A DNA stretch of 64,000 bases from an uncultured Bacteroidia bacterium (GTDB lineage: Bacteria; Bacteroidota; Bacteroidia; Bacteroidales; Prolixibacteraceae). The notes beneath the pieces are model-generated. The model saw only the letters and a program-made list of their open reading frames with translations, did no database searches and was not told the DNA's origin. The position numbers and the translations under genes were made by a program. Below, piece by piece: positions 28,945 through 39,289 of this stretch (position 1 is its first letter; every line of letters starts with the position of its first letter). Where the stretch lies: the NCBI GenBank assembly GCA_903850335.1, contig CAINLJ010000143.1, positions 1 to 64,000 of the forward strand, given 5' to 3'.

Positions 28945-29669
28945 CTTGCAATTTTTAAAAATACTTCGTCCATATTGTTTGCACTGTATTGCTTCTTAAG
29001 TCTTTCAGGAGTGTCAAGTGCCACTATACGACCTTCTGCCATGATTGAAACTCTGTCGCAATATTCGGCCTCATCCATATAATGTGTTGTCACAAATACA
29101 GTAATCCCCTGTTCGACAGCTTCATAGATCAGGTTCCAGAATTGCCGTCGGGTGATCGGATCGACACCGCCTGTTGGTTCATCAAGGAAAACTATTTTCG
29201 GATTGTGTAAGATAGCAATAGAAAAGGCAAGTTTTTGTTTCCAGCCAAGCGGAAGATCACCTATTTTACGATTTCTGTATTCTGTAAGTTCTAATCTTTC
29301 AAGCATTTTCTCAGTTCTAACCTTACGATCGGCTATTTTCATTCCATAAATACCACCATAAAAACGGATATTCTCATTGATCGTCAGGTCTTCGTAAAGC
29401 GAGAATTTCTGACTCATATAACCAATATTTTGCTTGATCTTTTCAGTTTGGCGATAGATATCGAAACCTCCAACTTTCATTTCTCCTGATGTTGGAGTGG
29501 AAAGCCCGCATAAAATCCGGATAGCGGTTGTTTTGCCAGCACCGTTAGCTCCGATAAAACCAAAGATTTCCCCTTTGTAAACCTCAAAATTAAGATTATC
29601 ATTGGCAACGAAGTTTCCAAACTTCTTCACCATATTTTTGACGGTAATAACCGGTTCTGTTGTAATCAT
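28941..29669 (-). CDS. ABC transporter ATP-binding protein
   Basis: Walker A GANGAGKTT, Walker B IVFLDEPTGG. Confidence 0.96.
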   Translation of the reverse strand: MITTEPVITVKNMVKKFGNFVANDNLNFEVYKGEIFGFIGANGAGKTTAIRILCGLSTPTSGEMKVGGFDIYRQTEKIKQNIGYMSQKFSLYEDLTINENIRFYGGIYGMKIADRKVRTEKMLERLELTEYRNRKIGDLPLGWKQKLAFSIAILHNPKIVFLDEPTGGVDPITRRQFWNLIYEAVEQGITVFVTTHYMDEAEYCDRVSIMAEGRIVALDTPERLKKQYSANNMDEVFLKIAR

Positions 29670-30586
29670 TATTTAAGGTGTTTATGATGGTTCATCAAAA
29701 GAATAAACACATCTTCGATGGTTGCACTGGACGGTTCTATTGTAATCTCCAGTTCTCCCTTTTCTAAAAGATATTTTTGAATCGATTCGGCAGAGTGAAC
29801 ACCTTTTGATGTAACCAGATGCAAAACCTGTCCGAAACTATTAACGGAAAGCGTTGAAGAAAGCTTTTCGAGATGTTTCGAAGTCTCATAGATCTTCCTT
29901 GTATGAACAGCCCATAAATCTTCAGGAAAAGATTCGATCATTTCATGTGGTGTCGCTACTGACATTAAACGTCCTTGCTGGATTAGGGCTATCCTGTCAC
30001 ACATGGATGCTTCATCCATATAAGGAGTTGAAACAAGTATTGTTATTCCCATGCTCTTTAGACGTTTAAGCATTTCCCAAAATTCTTTTCGTGAGACGGC
30101 ATCCACACCTGTTGTAGGTTCATCAAGAATCAGAATCTCAGGTTTATGAATCAAAGCACAAGAAAGAGCCAGTTTTTGTTTCATTCCCCCTGAAAGTTTA
30201 CCCGCCCTGCGATTTTTAAAGGGTTCTATTTGCTGATAGATATCTTTTATCAAATAGTAATTTTCCTGAATTGTTGTTCCAAAGACAGTTGCAAAGAATT
30301 TAAGATTTTCCTCAACTGTCAAATCAGGATACAGGGAAAATCTGCCCGGCATATATCCGGTAATCAGCCTTACCTCTTTATAGTCCTTTACTACGTCCAA
30401 TTCATTCATTGTTGCCGTACCGCCATCAGGAAGTAACAGTGACATAAGTATCCGCATCAATGATGTTTTCCCGGCGCCATCGGGACCAATCAATCCAAAA
30501 AGTTCACCCCTTCCAACCGTAAGTGAGACCTTATCCAAGGCAACAATGTCTCCGTACTGTTTATGTAAGTCTTTAACCTCAATCAT
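29669..30586 (-). CDS. ABC transporter ATP-binding protein
   Basis: Walker A GPDGAGKTS, signature LSGGMKQKLALS, Walker B ILILDEPTTG. Confidence 0.96.
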   Translation of the reverse strand: MIEVKDLHKQYGDIVALDKVSLTVGRGELFGLIGPDGAGKTSLMRILMSLLLPDGGTATMNELDVVKDYKEVRLITGYMPGRFSLYPDLTVEENLKFFATVFGTTIQENYYLIKDIYQQIEPFKNRRAGKLSGGMKQKLALSCALIHKPEILILDEPTTGVDAVSRKEFWEMLKRLKSMGITILVSTPYMDEASMCDRIALIQQGRLMSVATPHEMIESFPEDLWAVHTRKIYETSKHLEKLSSTLSVNSFGQVLHLVTSKGVHSAESIQKYLLEKGELEITIEPSSATIEDVFILLMNHHKHLK

Positions 30587-30599
30587 TCTGGTTCATTTG

Positions 30600-31472
30600 T
30601 TAGAACTTTATTTCTGCAGGCATACCCAATTTTAAAGATCCGTCATTTGGAACTCGCACCTTGACTGCGTAAACAAGTTTAACCCGTTCTTCGCGTGTCT
30701 GAATGATCTTAGGTGTAAATTCTGCCTCAGATGAAACCCAGCCAACTGTTCCGGAAATCTCTTTGATTCCTTCATTGCTATCAATCAATACTTTAACCTG
30801 GTTCCCGATTTTTACTTGAACCAATTGAGGTCCGCTAACATAAACTCTAAGTATCAGATTATCAATATTGGCCATTTTGTAAAGCGATTTACCTGGAGTT
30901 GCAAGTTCCCCGGTTTCGGAGAATTTTTCAAGAACAATTCCTGAAATTGGTGCCCTTATAATCGAAGTATTTATCCGGTCGTTTAAAACAGCTATCTGTG
31001 AATCAATTGCTTCGGCACTCTTATCAATAGCGGAGATTTGCGCAGAATAAGCCTTCTTTTGCTTGTTTGTTAGTGCGATTAGTCCATCTATATCGTCCAT
31101 TTGTTTAGGGGTAGCTGCCCCTTCAGTAAGCATTTTTTGAATTCTTACCTGATCCTTCTGAACATTGACAATTTGCTGATCGGATACAGCAATCTGTGCA
31201 TAAAGTGAGGCCTTTTGAGCCAGAATCGATTCCTTTTGTGCCTGAAGTTGACCACGTTGGAGAACCAGATTGGCTGTATCTGTAACTGCCATGATCATAC
31301 CCTGTGCGACTTTTTCACCCTCAACAAATGCTGTGGATAAAATCCTGCCACTATTTTCTGATGAAATGATCACCTCATCTGTCTCGAAATTTCCATAGGC
31401 ATCGGATGTAGTTTGTTTATTCGAGCATGCTCCGAGAATCAGGATTAACGATAAAAATAAAATTGTTCTCAT
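30600..31472 (-). CDS. HlyD-family periplasmic adaptor lipoprotein
   Basis: Start at internal ATG (MRTILFLSLILILGACSNK lipobox); coiled-coil and barrel-sandwich pattern (IIRAPISGIVLEKFSETGELATPGKSLYKMANID). Confidence 0.9.
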   Translation of the reverse strand: MRTILFLSLILILGACSNKQTTSDAYGNFETDEVIISSENSGRILSTAFVEGEKVAQGMIMAVTDTANLVLQRGQLQAQKESILAQKASLYAQIAVSDQQIVNVQKDQVRIQKMLTEGAATPKQMDDIDGLIALTNKQKKAYSAQISAIDKSAEAIDSQIAVLNDRINTSIIRAPISGIVLEKFSETGELATPGKSLYKMANIDNLILRVYVSGPQLVQVKIGNQVKVLIDSNEGIKEISGTVGWVSSEAEFTPKIIQTREERVKLVYAVKVRVPNDGSLKLGMPAEIKF

Positions 31473-31539
31473 ATTTTGGATTGTTATTAATTTACAAATT
31501 TTTAAGGTTCTGTTTATTTGAAGTTTTGATCCTGTTATC

Positions 31540-32805
31540 TTATTTGTTTCCTTTGATAGTCTGGTAATTAACAGCAGTTTGTAATAACTGAACCTTATGA
31601 GTTTCCAGATTGACTTTGGCTTGCAAAGCAGCATTCAGATCTCGGATATAATCTGCAGAGGTGATTATTCCGTTCTTTAATGACGACTCTGAACGTTTGG
31701 TTATCTGATCTTTTATGACCACCAACTGTTCGTCTGTGGTTATTAGACTTTTGATTTTTAAAGCATTGTTTTCTTCTTGTTTAAGTGACATTTTTATAGA
31801 TCGGGTAAAATTGTCCTGATTAATATTGATAATGTCCTGCTGTAGCTTAATTGTTGATCTTTCTCTCCTCGATTTATGCCAATCCCAGATATTCCATGAT
31901 AGACTGGCTCCGAACATATAAAAATCTGCGAAGTTATTGTCGAGCATATTAAATCCCGGACGTCCATACCCGCCCTGGCCGAAGGCGTAAATAAAGGGAT
32001 TTCGTGCATTTTTAAGCATCTCTGCGCTTTTTTCCAGTTTGGATTGCTGCAAAGTGAAGAGTAAAATTTCAGGTCTGCCAATATCACTATTAATAACGAT
32101 ATTTCTAAGTGCAGGCTTTACAAATGTGATTTTTTCAGAAACTGAAGTACCAGTCACAATCTCAAGCAATGCGCAGGTTGTTTGATAAATTGACCTGAGT
32201 TCTACCTCCTGCTGATCAGTAAGTAGTTTTTCCGCCTTCAACTGGTCCAGATTGTTAGGAAGTGAAACACCATTTTCAACTCCTGAACTTACAGTTTTAA
32301 TTTGTTCGGCAAGTGTTTCTTTTTTTAGATTGACAATTCTCAAATTCTCCTGAATGACTAATGCATTAAAATATAAAGCATTAACCGTCTCTTTGATTTT
32401 ATATAATTCTGTTTCATTTTGTTGCCTGTTTACAAGCCTGTCAGCCTCTTCCAGTTCCTTACTCTTTTTTGCAACGCCGCCATCGTAAATTCGTTGTTTT
32501 ATATCAACATAAGCCTTGTACTGATCTTTCGCAAGAGGAATTGGTCCTGCAACACCGGGAAGTTTAAGTGAAAATTTGGTAACATCTGATTGCCAGGACC
32601 CTCTTGCAGTAAGATCAAATTGTGGCAGGTTTAATACCTCAATATTTTGTTGACGCAGCTCCGAAATTTGATCGATGATCCCTGCCTGTTTGAGCAAAGG
32701 ATGATTTTTTCGGGCCAGAGACTGACAGCTGTCCAGGCTAAGCTCTTGTCCATTGGACCTTGAGATCACCAGGATGAAAACTAAAAATAAGAGTAATCTT
32801 CTCAT
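31540..32805 (-). CDS. TolC-family outer membrane efflux protein
   Basis: 421 aa; LSLDSCQSLARKNHPLLKQAG, coiled-coil repeats. Confidence 0.9.
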   Translation of the reverse strand: MRRLLLFLVFILVISRSNGQELSLDSCQSLARKNHPLLKQAGIIDQISELRQQNIEVLNLPQFDLTARGSWQSDVTKFSLKLPGVAGPIPLAKDQYKAYVDIKQRIYDGGVAKKSKELEEADRLVNRQQNETELYKIKETVNALYFNALVIQENLRIVNLKKETLAEQIKTVSSGVENGVSLPNNLDQLKAEKLLTDQQEVELRSIYQTTCALLEIVTGTSVSEKITFVKPALRNIVINSDIGRPEILLFTLQQSKLEKSAEMLKNARNPFIYAFGQGGYGRPGFNMLDNNFADFYMFGASLSWNIWDWHKSRRERSTIKLQQDIININQDNFTRSIKMSLKQEENNALKIKSLITTDEQLVVIKDQITKRSESSLKNGIITSADYIRDLNAALQAKVNLETHKVQLLQTAVNYQTIKGNK

Positions 32806-33401
32806 GCTTCTATAAATTTTAAAATCATATTTTTAACTATCGTTTTACGCTCATTTAAAAATTGGTTGTATGCCTCCACATCATCATTAAAATAGATCAT
32901 CTGTAACAAGGGACGGCCCGCAAATGGAAAAATAAGCATTCCTAAAAGGCTTACCACAATATGCCGCGGATCCAGTTTTGTGCCATTTGCTGATTCTACC
33001 TCATGAAGAAACATTCCCAGAATCTTCTGAGGTTCAATACCCGATTCAAACATCAGTGATTTGAGTACTTTAGGATCTCGATTTATTTCATTAATAATGA
33101 ATTGAGGCACATAAGGATTTGCTGCAATAAGATCTATGTAATTGTCAATAAATATCCCTAACTTCTCCTTAGCAGTAATCTCGGATAAGAGAGTGCCCTT
33201 TACTCTTGTAAAGAATTTCGAAAAAATATCCTTGAAGACTGCCTTGAAAAGATTCTCCTTACTTCTAAAGTAATAATGTAACAGTGCCTTGTTCATCCCT
33301 GCCTCGTCTGCAATTTCCTGCATTCTTGCGCCTTCCATTCCTTTAAGAACAAAAATCTTTCTGGCCGCCTCATAAATTTTTTCTTCTGTTGAGCTATCCA
33401 T
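32802..33401 (-). CDS. TetR/AcrR-family transcriptional regulator
   Basis: N-terminal HTH (IYEAARKIFVLKGMEGARMQEIADEAGMNKALLHYYFRSKENLFKAVF). Confidence 0.95.
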   Translation of the reverse strand: MDSSTEEKIYEAARKIFVLKGMEGARMQEIADEAGMNKALLHYYFRSKENLFKAVFKDIFSKFFTRVKGTLLSEITAKEKLGIFIDNYIDLIAANPYVPQFIINEINRDPKVLKSLMFESGIEPQKILGMFLHEVESANGTKLDPRHIVVSLLGMLIFPFAGRPLLQMIYFNDDVEAYNQFLNERKTIVKNMILKFIEA

Positions 33402-33417
33402 CTTTATATTCTTTGGT

Positions 33418-33433
33418 TTAACCGTTTGGTTAA
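33418..33433. promoter_or_regulatory. putative TetR operator 1
   Basis: TTAACCGTTTGGTTAA, inverted 6-bp arms with 4-nt spacer, 17 bp upstream of the tetR start codon. Confidence 0.7.
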
Positions 33434-33489
33434 TTTACGACAAATAAAAGACAAATAAATGAATCAACCAAATAGTTTAACCATAAAAA

Positions 33490-33505
33490 TTAACCTTTTG
33501 GTTAA
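33490..33505. promoter_or_regulatory. putative TetR operator 2
   Basis: TTAACCTTTTGGTTAA, same architecture as operator 1 (15 of 16 nt identical). Confidence 0.7.
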
Positions 33506-33743
33506 TAATAAATTTTTAGTATTCAGATTTAATAATAATTAGCATATAAAAAAAAATTAAATTTGTTTGGTAATTGTAATTCTTTGTCTTAAAACGGTAT
33601 TTAGAACTCTGTTGATTGAAGATAAATTAAGTGACCAGTTTCATGTTGATATAACTCCTCAGAGAATGGGGAAGGAACTATTTTATATTTGCTTTCTCAG
33701 GTTAAAAGTTAATATCTTACATTATTCATAAATAAAATTACCC

Positions 33744-35627
33744 ATGAGCACCTTCATTAAACGCAAATCGGTTCGTTTTTACAGTGATCCCAAAAGAGTA
33801 ATCGTACGATTCTTTTTCCCAGGTCCTGAATCAAGGGTTCAATCAATAATTCAGAAGGTAGTCGATATGCCTGAAGAAGCAGCCCAAATGAGCCTAAATC
33901 AGGTTTTACGGGATTTTTCTTCGAGGCATCGTAATATATCGAAAATCTTTCAAAAGCACTTTGACAGAACGCGTGATATTATGAACGGCAAAGTAGAGGA
34001 TATGGGCAGGTTATCTACCCATAAAAAATTGCTAATCGGTGCATTTTTCTCATCGGAATACTCTATCGAGTCTGCCGCATTCTTTAATCCTTCAATGGTT
34101 GAGGATCCGGATCAAACAGCCCTTCAGGAAGGGCAGAAGAGGGTAATCATCAGTTTCAGGGCGACCGGTGAAGGACATATTTCATCCATTGCATTTCGGG
34201 GTGGAATTCTTGATGCCGATAATAACCTTGAATTGATGCCTACTGGCCGTCTGATCGATGAGGCGGAAACGATATATAATTATAGTTACAAAAAAGAGAC
34301 CTTCATACAGAAACTTTGCGAGGTATATGGAGTTTGCGAATTGCCCGGGGAAAATGCAGCAGTGAGTCATGTTTTTGATAAGCTTAGGGAGGAATTCGAT
34401 TACAACGAACTTTACAGGGCAATAGATGAAACCAAAAGAGAGCTTCAACCAGATGATTTACAGCGTAATATGCTTCAATTGATCAGCTGGCTTGGTGATT
34501 CCCATTACAGGATTACCTTTTCATTGGATACTTCAATTTCGGACCGGGTAATATTTCCTATTTCTGCTGCTGAAAGTAATGGTATTGAAGATGCCCGATT
34601 TGTAAAATTCACTACCGATGATGGGCTTGAGCGTTATTATGCTACCTATACTGCATATAATGGAGTAAGTATCATGCCAATGATGATCCAGACAAAGGAT
34701 TTCTACCATTTCAAGGTAAAACCTATTCATGGCGAAAATGCACAAAATAAGGGAATGGCTTTATTTCCCAGGAAAATCAATGGAAAATACGTGATGCTTT
34801 CACGGATAGATGGGATAAACAATTATATTATGTTTTCCGATAAAATTAACCTTTGGCACGATGCAGTAAAACTTCACTGGCCTAAATTTCCCTGGGAATT
34901 TATACAGGTAGGTAATTGTGGTTCACCCATTGAAACCGAGTATGGCTGGTTGGTAATCACTCATGGTGTTGGGCCAATGCGCAAATATGTTATAAGCGCC
35001 ATCTTACTCGATCTGGATGATCCGACAAAGGTAATCGGTCAATTGAATGAGCCACTGATTTCTCCAAACGAAGAAGAACGCGAGGGATATGTCCCTAATG
35101 TTGTGTATTCGTGCGGCTCAATCATCAATAATGATGAACTGGTAATCCCTTATGCCATGTCGGATACCTCTTCGACTTATGCCACGCTGTCATTAAAGGA
35201 GTTGCTTACCAATCTGCTTCCATCTGACCTTAAGAGGGGACGGCCGGGTCTCGAAAAGGGGAAGGGACGAATCCTGGTTGTTGAAGATGAAGTAATAAAC
35301 CAGAAACTTATCAGCAGTATTTTAAAATCAGATGGTTATTCTGTTGAGATTGCACCAGATGGTGTGGTTGCCCTAATGCAGATCATTAAAGAAAAATTTG
35401 ATTTGATACTGTCGGATATTGCTATGCCCAATCTAGATGGATATCAGATGCTTGAATATATGAAAAATAACAATATCGATATTCCGGTTGTCTTTTTGTC
35501 AAGTCACACAGGACCAGAATATGAGGCAAAAGGAATAACTCTTGGCGCAGCAGGATATATCAAAAAGCCTATTGATCCTAAATTGCTGCTTCCGCGGATT
35601 GCTAATATATTAAAATCAAAGGTCTAA
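33744..35627 (+). CDS. GH130-family glycoside phosphorylase/hydrolase-like protein fused to a C-terminal response-regulator receiver (REC) domain
   Basis: 627 aa; N-terminal RVIVRFFFPGPESRVQSIIQKVVDM...GISIMPMMIQTKDFYHFKVKPIHGENAQNKGMALFPRKINGKYVMLSRIDG...NCGSPIETEYGWLVITHGVGPMRKYVISAILLDLDDP (GH130-like); C-terminal GRILVVEDEVINQKLISSIL...FDLILSDIAMPNLDGYQML...PVVFLSSH...AAGYIKKPID (complete REC). Confidence 0.88.
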   Translation: MSTFIKRKSVRFYSDPKRVIVRFFFPGPESRVQSIIQKVVDMPEEAAQMSLNQVLRDFSSRHRNISKIFQKHFDRTRDIMNGKVEDMGRLSTHKKLLIGAFFSSEYSIESAAFFNPSMVEDPDQTALQEGQKRVIISFRATGEGHISSIAFRGGILDADNNLELMPTGRLIDEAETIYNYSYKKETFIQKLCEVYGVCELPGENAAVSHVFDKLREEFDYNELYRAIDETKRELQPDDLQRNMLQLISWLGDSHYRITFSLDTSISDRVIFPISAAESNGIEDARFVKFTTDDGLERYYATYTAYNGVSIMPMMIQTKDFYHFKVKPIHGENAQNKGMALFPRKINGKYVMLSRIDGINNYIMFSDKINLWHDAVKLHWPKFPWEFIQVGNCGSPIETEYGWLVITHGVGPMRKYVISAILLDLDDPTKVIGQLNEPLISPNEEEREGYVPNVVYSCGSIINNDELVIPYAMSDTSSTYATLSLKELLTNLLPSDLKRGRPGLEKGKGRILVVEDEVINQKLISSILKSDGYSVEIAPDGVVALMQIIKEKFDLILSDIAMPNLDGYQMLEYMKNNNIDIPVVFLSSHTGPEYEAKGITLGAAGYIKKPIDPKLLLPRIANILKSKV

Positions 35628-37837
35628 TTTAGAAAGGGTTCTGCAATTAATCTTGAGAGAAGGTAGGCTATATTGCTTTCTGCGCCCTGGTTAAGGTTGA
35701 TATTAAATGGTTCAATACCATCATTACACCCTTTGCTCTCGGGATCAAATAAACTAATGTTGAGGTCATTTTTCCCGAAGAACCAATCGAAGGAGAGGCG
35801 AAGTTTATCAATGAACTCCCTATTACCGGTTGCCTTCCAGGCGCTTTGGTAAAGAACCACCATTGCCATAGCGTCAATGGGTTGCTGTGCAAAAATGTCA
35901 TAATCATGATCAAGCCTTAACCATCTGCGGTTACCAATTAAGGATAGCCAATCTTCCCTGAAACATTTTGATTCCAGTAAAATTCTGCTTTCATCAGCTA
36001 TTTTCAAATATCGGGCACTTCCCAATATTTCGTATGCCAGATATAATGCAGCAGGCATAAGGCCGTTGTCGTAGGTGAGCGAATCTTCAAACCAATTCCA
36101 TTTTTTTGGCTGTTGAAGAAGAAATTTTTCACATAACTGATCAGAAAGCTTCTCAAGTAACTTCATAAATTTCTCCTGATCAGGAAAACGTTTCAGGTAG
36201 TGATATAATCCAAGAATGCAATTGGCATAACCTCTTGCAAAGCTCAAATTATTAAGATGACACAATGACTGTTCAAAGATCTCCAGTGCCAAATGGAAAA
36301 CAGAATTGTTTGGTGCATACCTTATCAGGAATCCGAGTGCCCAGATCGTTCGTCCAAAGGCATCGTCAGACGTATCATCCAAAAGGGTACGTTCAAAAGT
36401 CATATAGTTTTTGAAGTTCCCGTCTTTCCGCTGCATATAAGCTGTAAAGGCGAGATACCTGTTCATTAGAACCAGACAATGAGGGTCATTGGTTTTTTTC
36501 CACGCTGAAAGAGATACAATTAGTGCCCTTGCATTATCGTCGAGACAATAACCTGCCTTATAACAAGGAACACTGGTCCTTGCATGCTGAAGCAAGCCGG
36601 TATCATCGGTGAGTCGTTGCAAATGAGTCAAATCAAAATCAGGATACTCAATTTTCTGCTCATTATCCCTCAAAAAGTTGTTGGGATTATCTTGCATAAT
36701 GACGGCATCAAACAAGTTCAAATAGGCCTTTCCGACCAATGTCCAGGTAATAGTCCGACCATAATCATAGGCTTTTTGTTGTAATTGTTTTAGCGAGACA
36801 GGGTCATCAAGCAATTCGTTTATCATTTCTGAGAGCTGATGGTAATCCCCAAATTCGAAAAGGAGTCCCCGATCGTCAGCAAGAAGTTCTTCTGCATGCC
36901 AGTAAGGTGTAGAAAGTACTGCACACCCGCCACTTATCGCATAACTTAATGTACCACTGGTAATTTGGGCCTTGTTAAGATAAGGTGTCACATACAGATC
37001 GGCCCTTTTCAGGTAGGACATAAGTTCCAATTCACTTAAGTATTCATTAATGAAGAGAACATGCTCTTCTAAATTCAAATTCTTTACCAGTTGCTGCAAA
37101 AAATCCCTGTATTCTTCTCCGGCATAACACACGACATGCGGATGTGTTTTTCCTGCAATGACATACATTACTTCAGGGTGTCTGTTTACAATATTGGGTA
37201 GTGCTTTAATTACGGTTTCAATACCCTTACTCCTGCCAATTAATCCAAAAGTCAATATTATTTTCCGATGGATTAATTTAAGAAGGACGGGAAATAATTT
37301 ATCCTTAAGGAGCTCAAAATCAGGCACGCCATGTTCAATGCGAATAATCTTTTGACGAGGGATCTTATAAACACCAACTAAAAAGTCGATTGCTAAACCG
37401 TTCATTACTAAAATTCTTGAAGAATATGCAGCAATTTTCTTCAGAACCTCAAGCTGGTGAAAATTTGGTTTTTGCAATATAGTGTGAAAAGTGGAAACAA
37501 TCGGAATTCTTATTCTTCGTAATAGCGCAAGTAATAAAACACCACTGTCTCCTCCATATATACCATATTCGTGTTGCACTTAAAACAGATCCGATCCGGA
37601 ATCATTTATATAATTGGCAGCATGGATATAATCATCCATTATTTCATTTCGAATAACCTTCTTAACGATTGCAGGATAAGTATAGGACATACTGCAGTCA
37701 TTCATCGCTATCACCTCAATTTCAAACGAGGCAGACTCAATTTTGGCAGAATTTGTAATCGCGTTTACAAGATTCTCTGTAAAGGTCGCAATGCCACATT
37801 GACGGGGAGGGTAATTACCCAAACAGATAATTTTCAT
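35624..37837 (-). pseudogene. GT4-type glycosyltransferase with C-terminal alpha/alpha-toroid domain, interrupted by an in-frame TAA
   Basis: MKIICLGNYPPRQCGIATFTENLVNAI...YINDSGSDLF*VQHEYGIYGGDSGVLLLALLRR...; ORFs 37580-37918 and 35624-37579 are contiguous in one frame, split only by TAA at 37580-37582. Confidence 0.8.
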
Positions 37838-38029
37838 AATAATTCGCTTTGAAGGATTGAGTAATTTAGCTGTTCTCGGCTCACAAACCTGACTAAAGGA
37901 TGAATTAGTACCTACCAAAGATATTAATAAAGTTTCATAAAAGAAGATTAATCCTTGCGGATTTTTTTTAATAGATACTTTGGAATGGATTTGTCATAAT
38001 CTCACTTTTGTCTCCTTCGTAAAAAAATT

Positions 38030-38064
38030 AAACCCCCGGTAAACATTTCGTTTACCGGGGGTTT
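38030..38064. terminator. Rho-independent terminator, perfect 15-bp stem, 5-nt loop
   Basis: AAACCCCCGGTAAAC-atttc-GTTTACCGGGGGTTT with an A-run on the left (U-run for the minus-strand gene). Confidence 0.92.
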
Positions 38065-38083
38065 AAAAGTATTACTTAAACAA

Positions 38084-38995
38084 TTAATATAGAGTTGACT
38101 GTTTGTAAGCCGATTTTTTGTTGAAAAGATTATAGAGAAACGACTTTGATTCAGGTTTATTTTCCTGATTTTCTGACTGAATCGCAGGAGTTTCTTTAAC
38201 TACCAGCTCCTTTTGATCGTTATCTGAACCCTTTGTATTAACGGAATCTATTTTAGGACTCCATAAAGACGTAATCTCAAGAAACCGCTCATAAGCCTGC
38301 TTATGTTGACTGAGAAGCCATTTATATATATTCTGATCGGAATAAACTTTCTGAATGCCATGTCCCTGACCCTTCAGAACTGAGAAGATCGGTTTTGAAC
38401 CTACCTCTTGTAAGGCTTCAACCATTTCCTCCGAACGCGCAATTTTGACTTTCCGGTCTACCTCACCATGGAAAACCCAGGTAGGAATATCTTTCAGAGT
38501 CTCTGCCATATTTACTTTGCCACCCCCGCAAAGAGGCATGATTGCGGCAAAGTATTCAGGATAACGCGACGCGATATCCCAGGTACCGAATCCTCCCAGG
38601 CTCATACCTGTCAAATAGACACGGGTAGGGTCGATATTGTACTTTTCTTTTAATTCATTGTAAAAAGACTCAAACCAGGTTCCAGCTGTCCAGTTTTTAT
38701 TGGAGGGACATTGAGGAGAAATAACAATGGCATCAACATCCATACCTCTTTCCAGATAAAATGGAGGTCCATATTTCTTAAGTCTTTCAAGATTATTCCC
38801 TTTACATGAACTTCCATGAAGGTAAATAATTAAAGGCCAAGCTTTTGCATTACTTTTGTCATATCCTTCCGGCAAATAAGCCAGATAGGGGTAGGTTTTC
38901 GATTTTTCAGCCATCAGTGGGGAATTTCCTCCTGGTGTTTTAGCTGAAAGAGTTATCGTAAAACATAAAAATGTTATCAGGGCTATTACTTTCAT
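38084..38995 (-). CDS. secreted alpha/beta-hydrolase (esterase / prolyl-oligopeptidase-like)
   Basis: From internal ATG (MKVIALITFLCF signal peptide); LIIYLHGSSCKGNN, YLTGMSLGGFGTW nucleophile elbow, HGEVDRKV, GQGHGI. Confidence 0.85.
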   Translation of the reverse strand: MKVIALITFLCFTITLSAKTPGGNSPLMAEKSKTYPYLAYLPEGYDKSNAKAWPLIIYLHGSSCKGNNLERLKKYGPPFYLERGMDVDAIVISPQCPSNKNWTAGTWFESFYNELKEKYNIDPTRVYLTGMSLGGFGTWDIASRYPEYFAAIMPLCGGGKVNMAETLKDIPTWVFHGEVDRKVKIARSEEMVEALQEVGSKPIFSVLKGQGHGIQKVYSDQNIYKWLLSQHKQAYERFLEITSLWSPKIDSVNTKGSDNDQKELVVKETPAIQSENQENKPESKSFLYNLFNKKSAYKQSTLY

Positions 38996-39289
38996 ATCAT
39001 GTCCTGTTTGTAAATGAACCACAAATGTACGCAATAAATTGGGTTTTTAGCTATAAAAGGGGAATTTTTAAAATATTTTAACACAAAATTCGAAAAATAA
39101 TTTGAATTAAGATATTGGAATTTAATTCATTACATGGCAATTTTGAAAAATCAATATTTTAACTCATTTAACCTGATTTTAGCCGATTTCCGGAGTTCAG
39201 ACTTCAAAAATCTGTCTGTTTAAAGTAACAATTTTGAAGATACACATCTACCGGCAGGCATTTTAACGGGATAAAATTCTATCAGTTTA

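Noticed and set aside
26716-33401. Efflux operon as a novel system
   Set aside because: TetR-TolC-HlyD-ATPase-ATPase-permease-permease is a widespread drug/solvent export arrangement.
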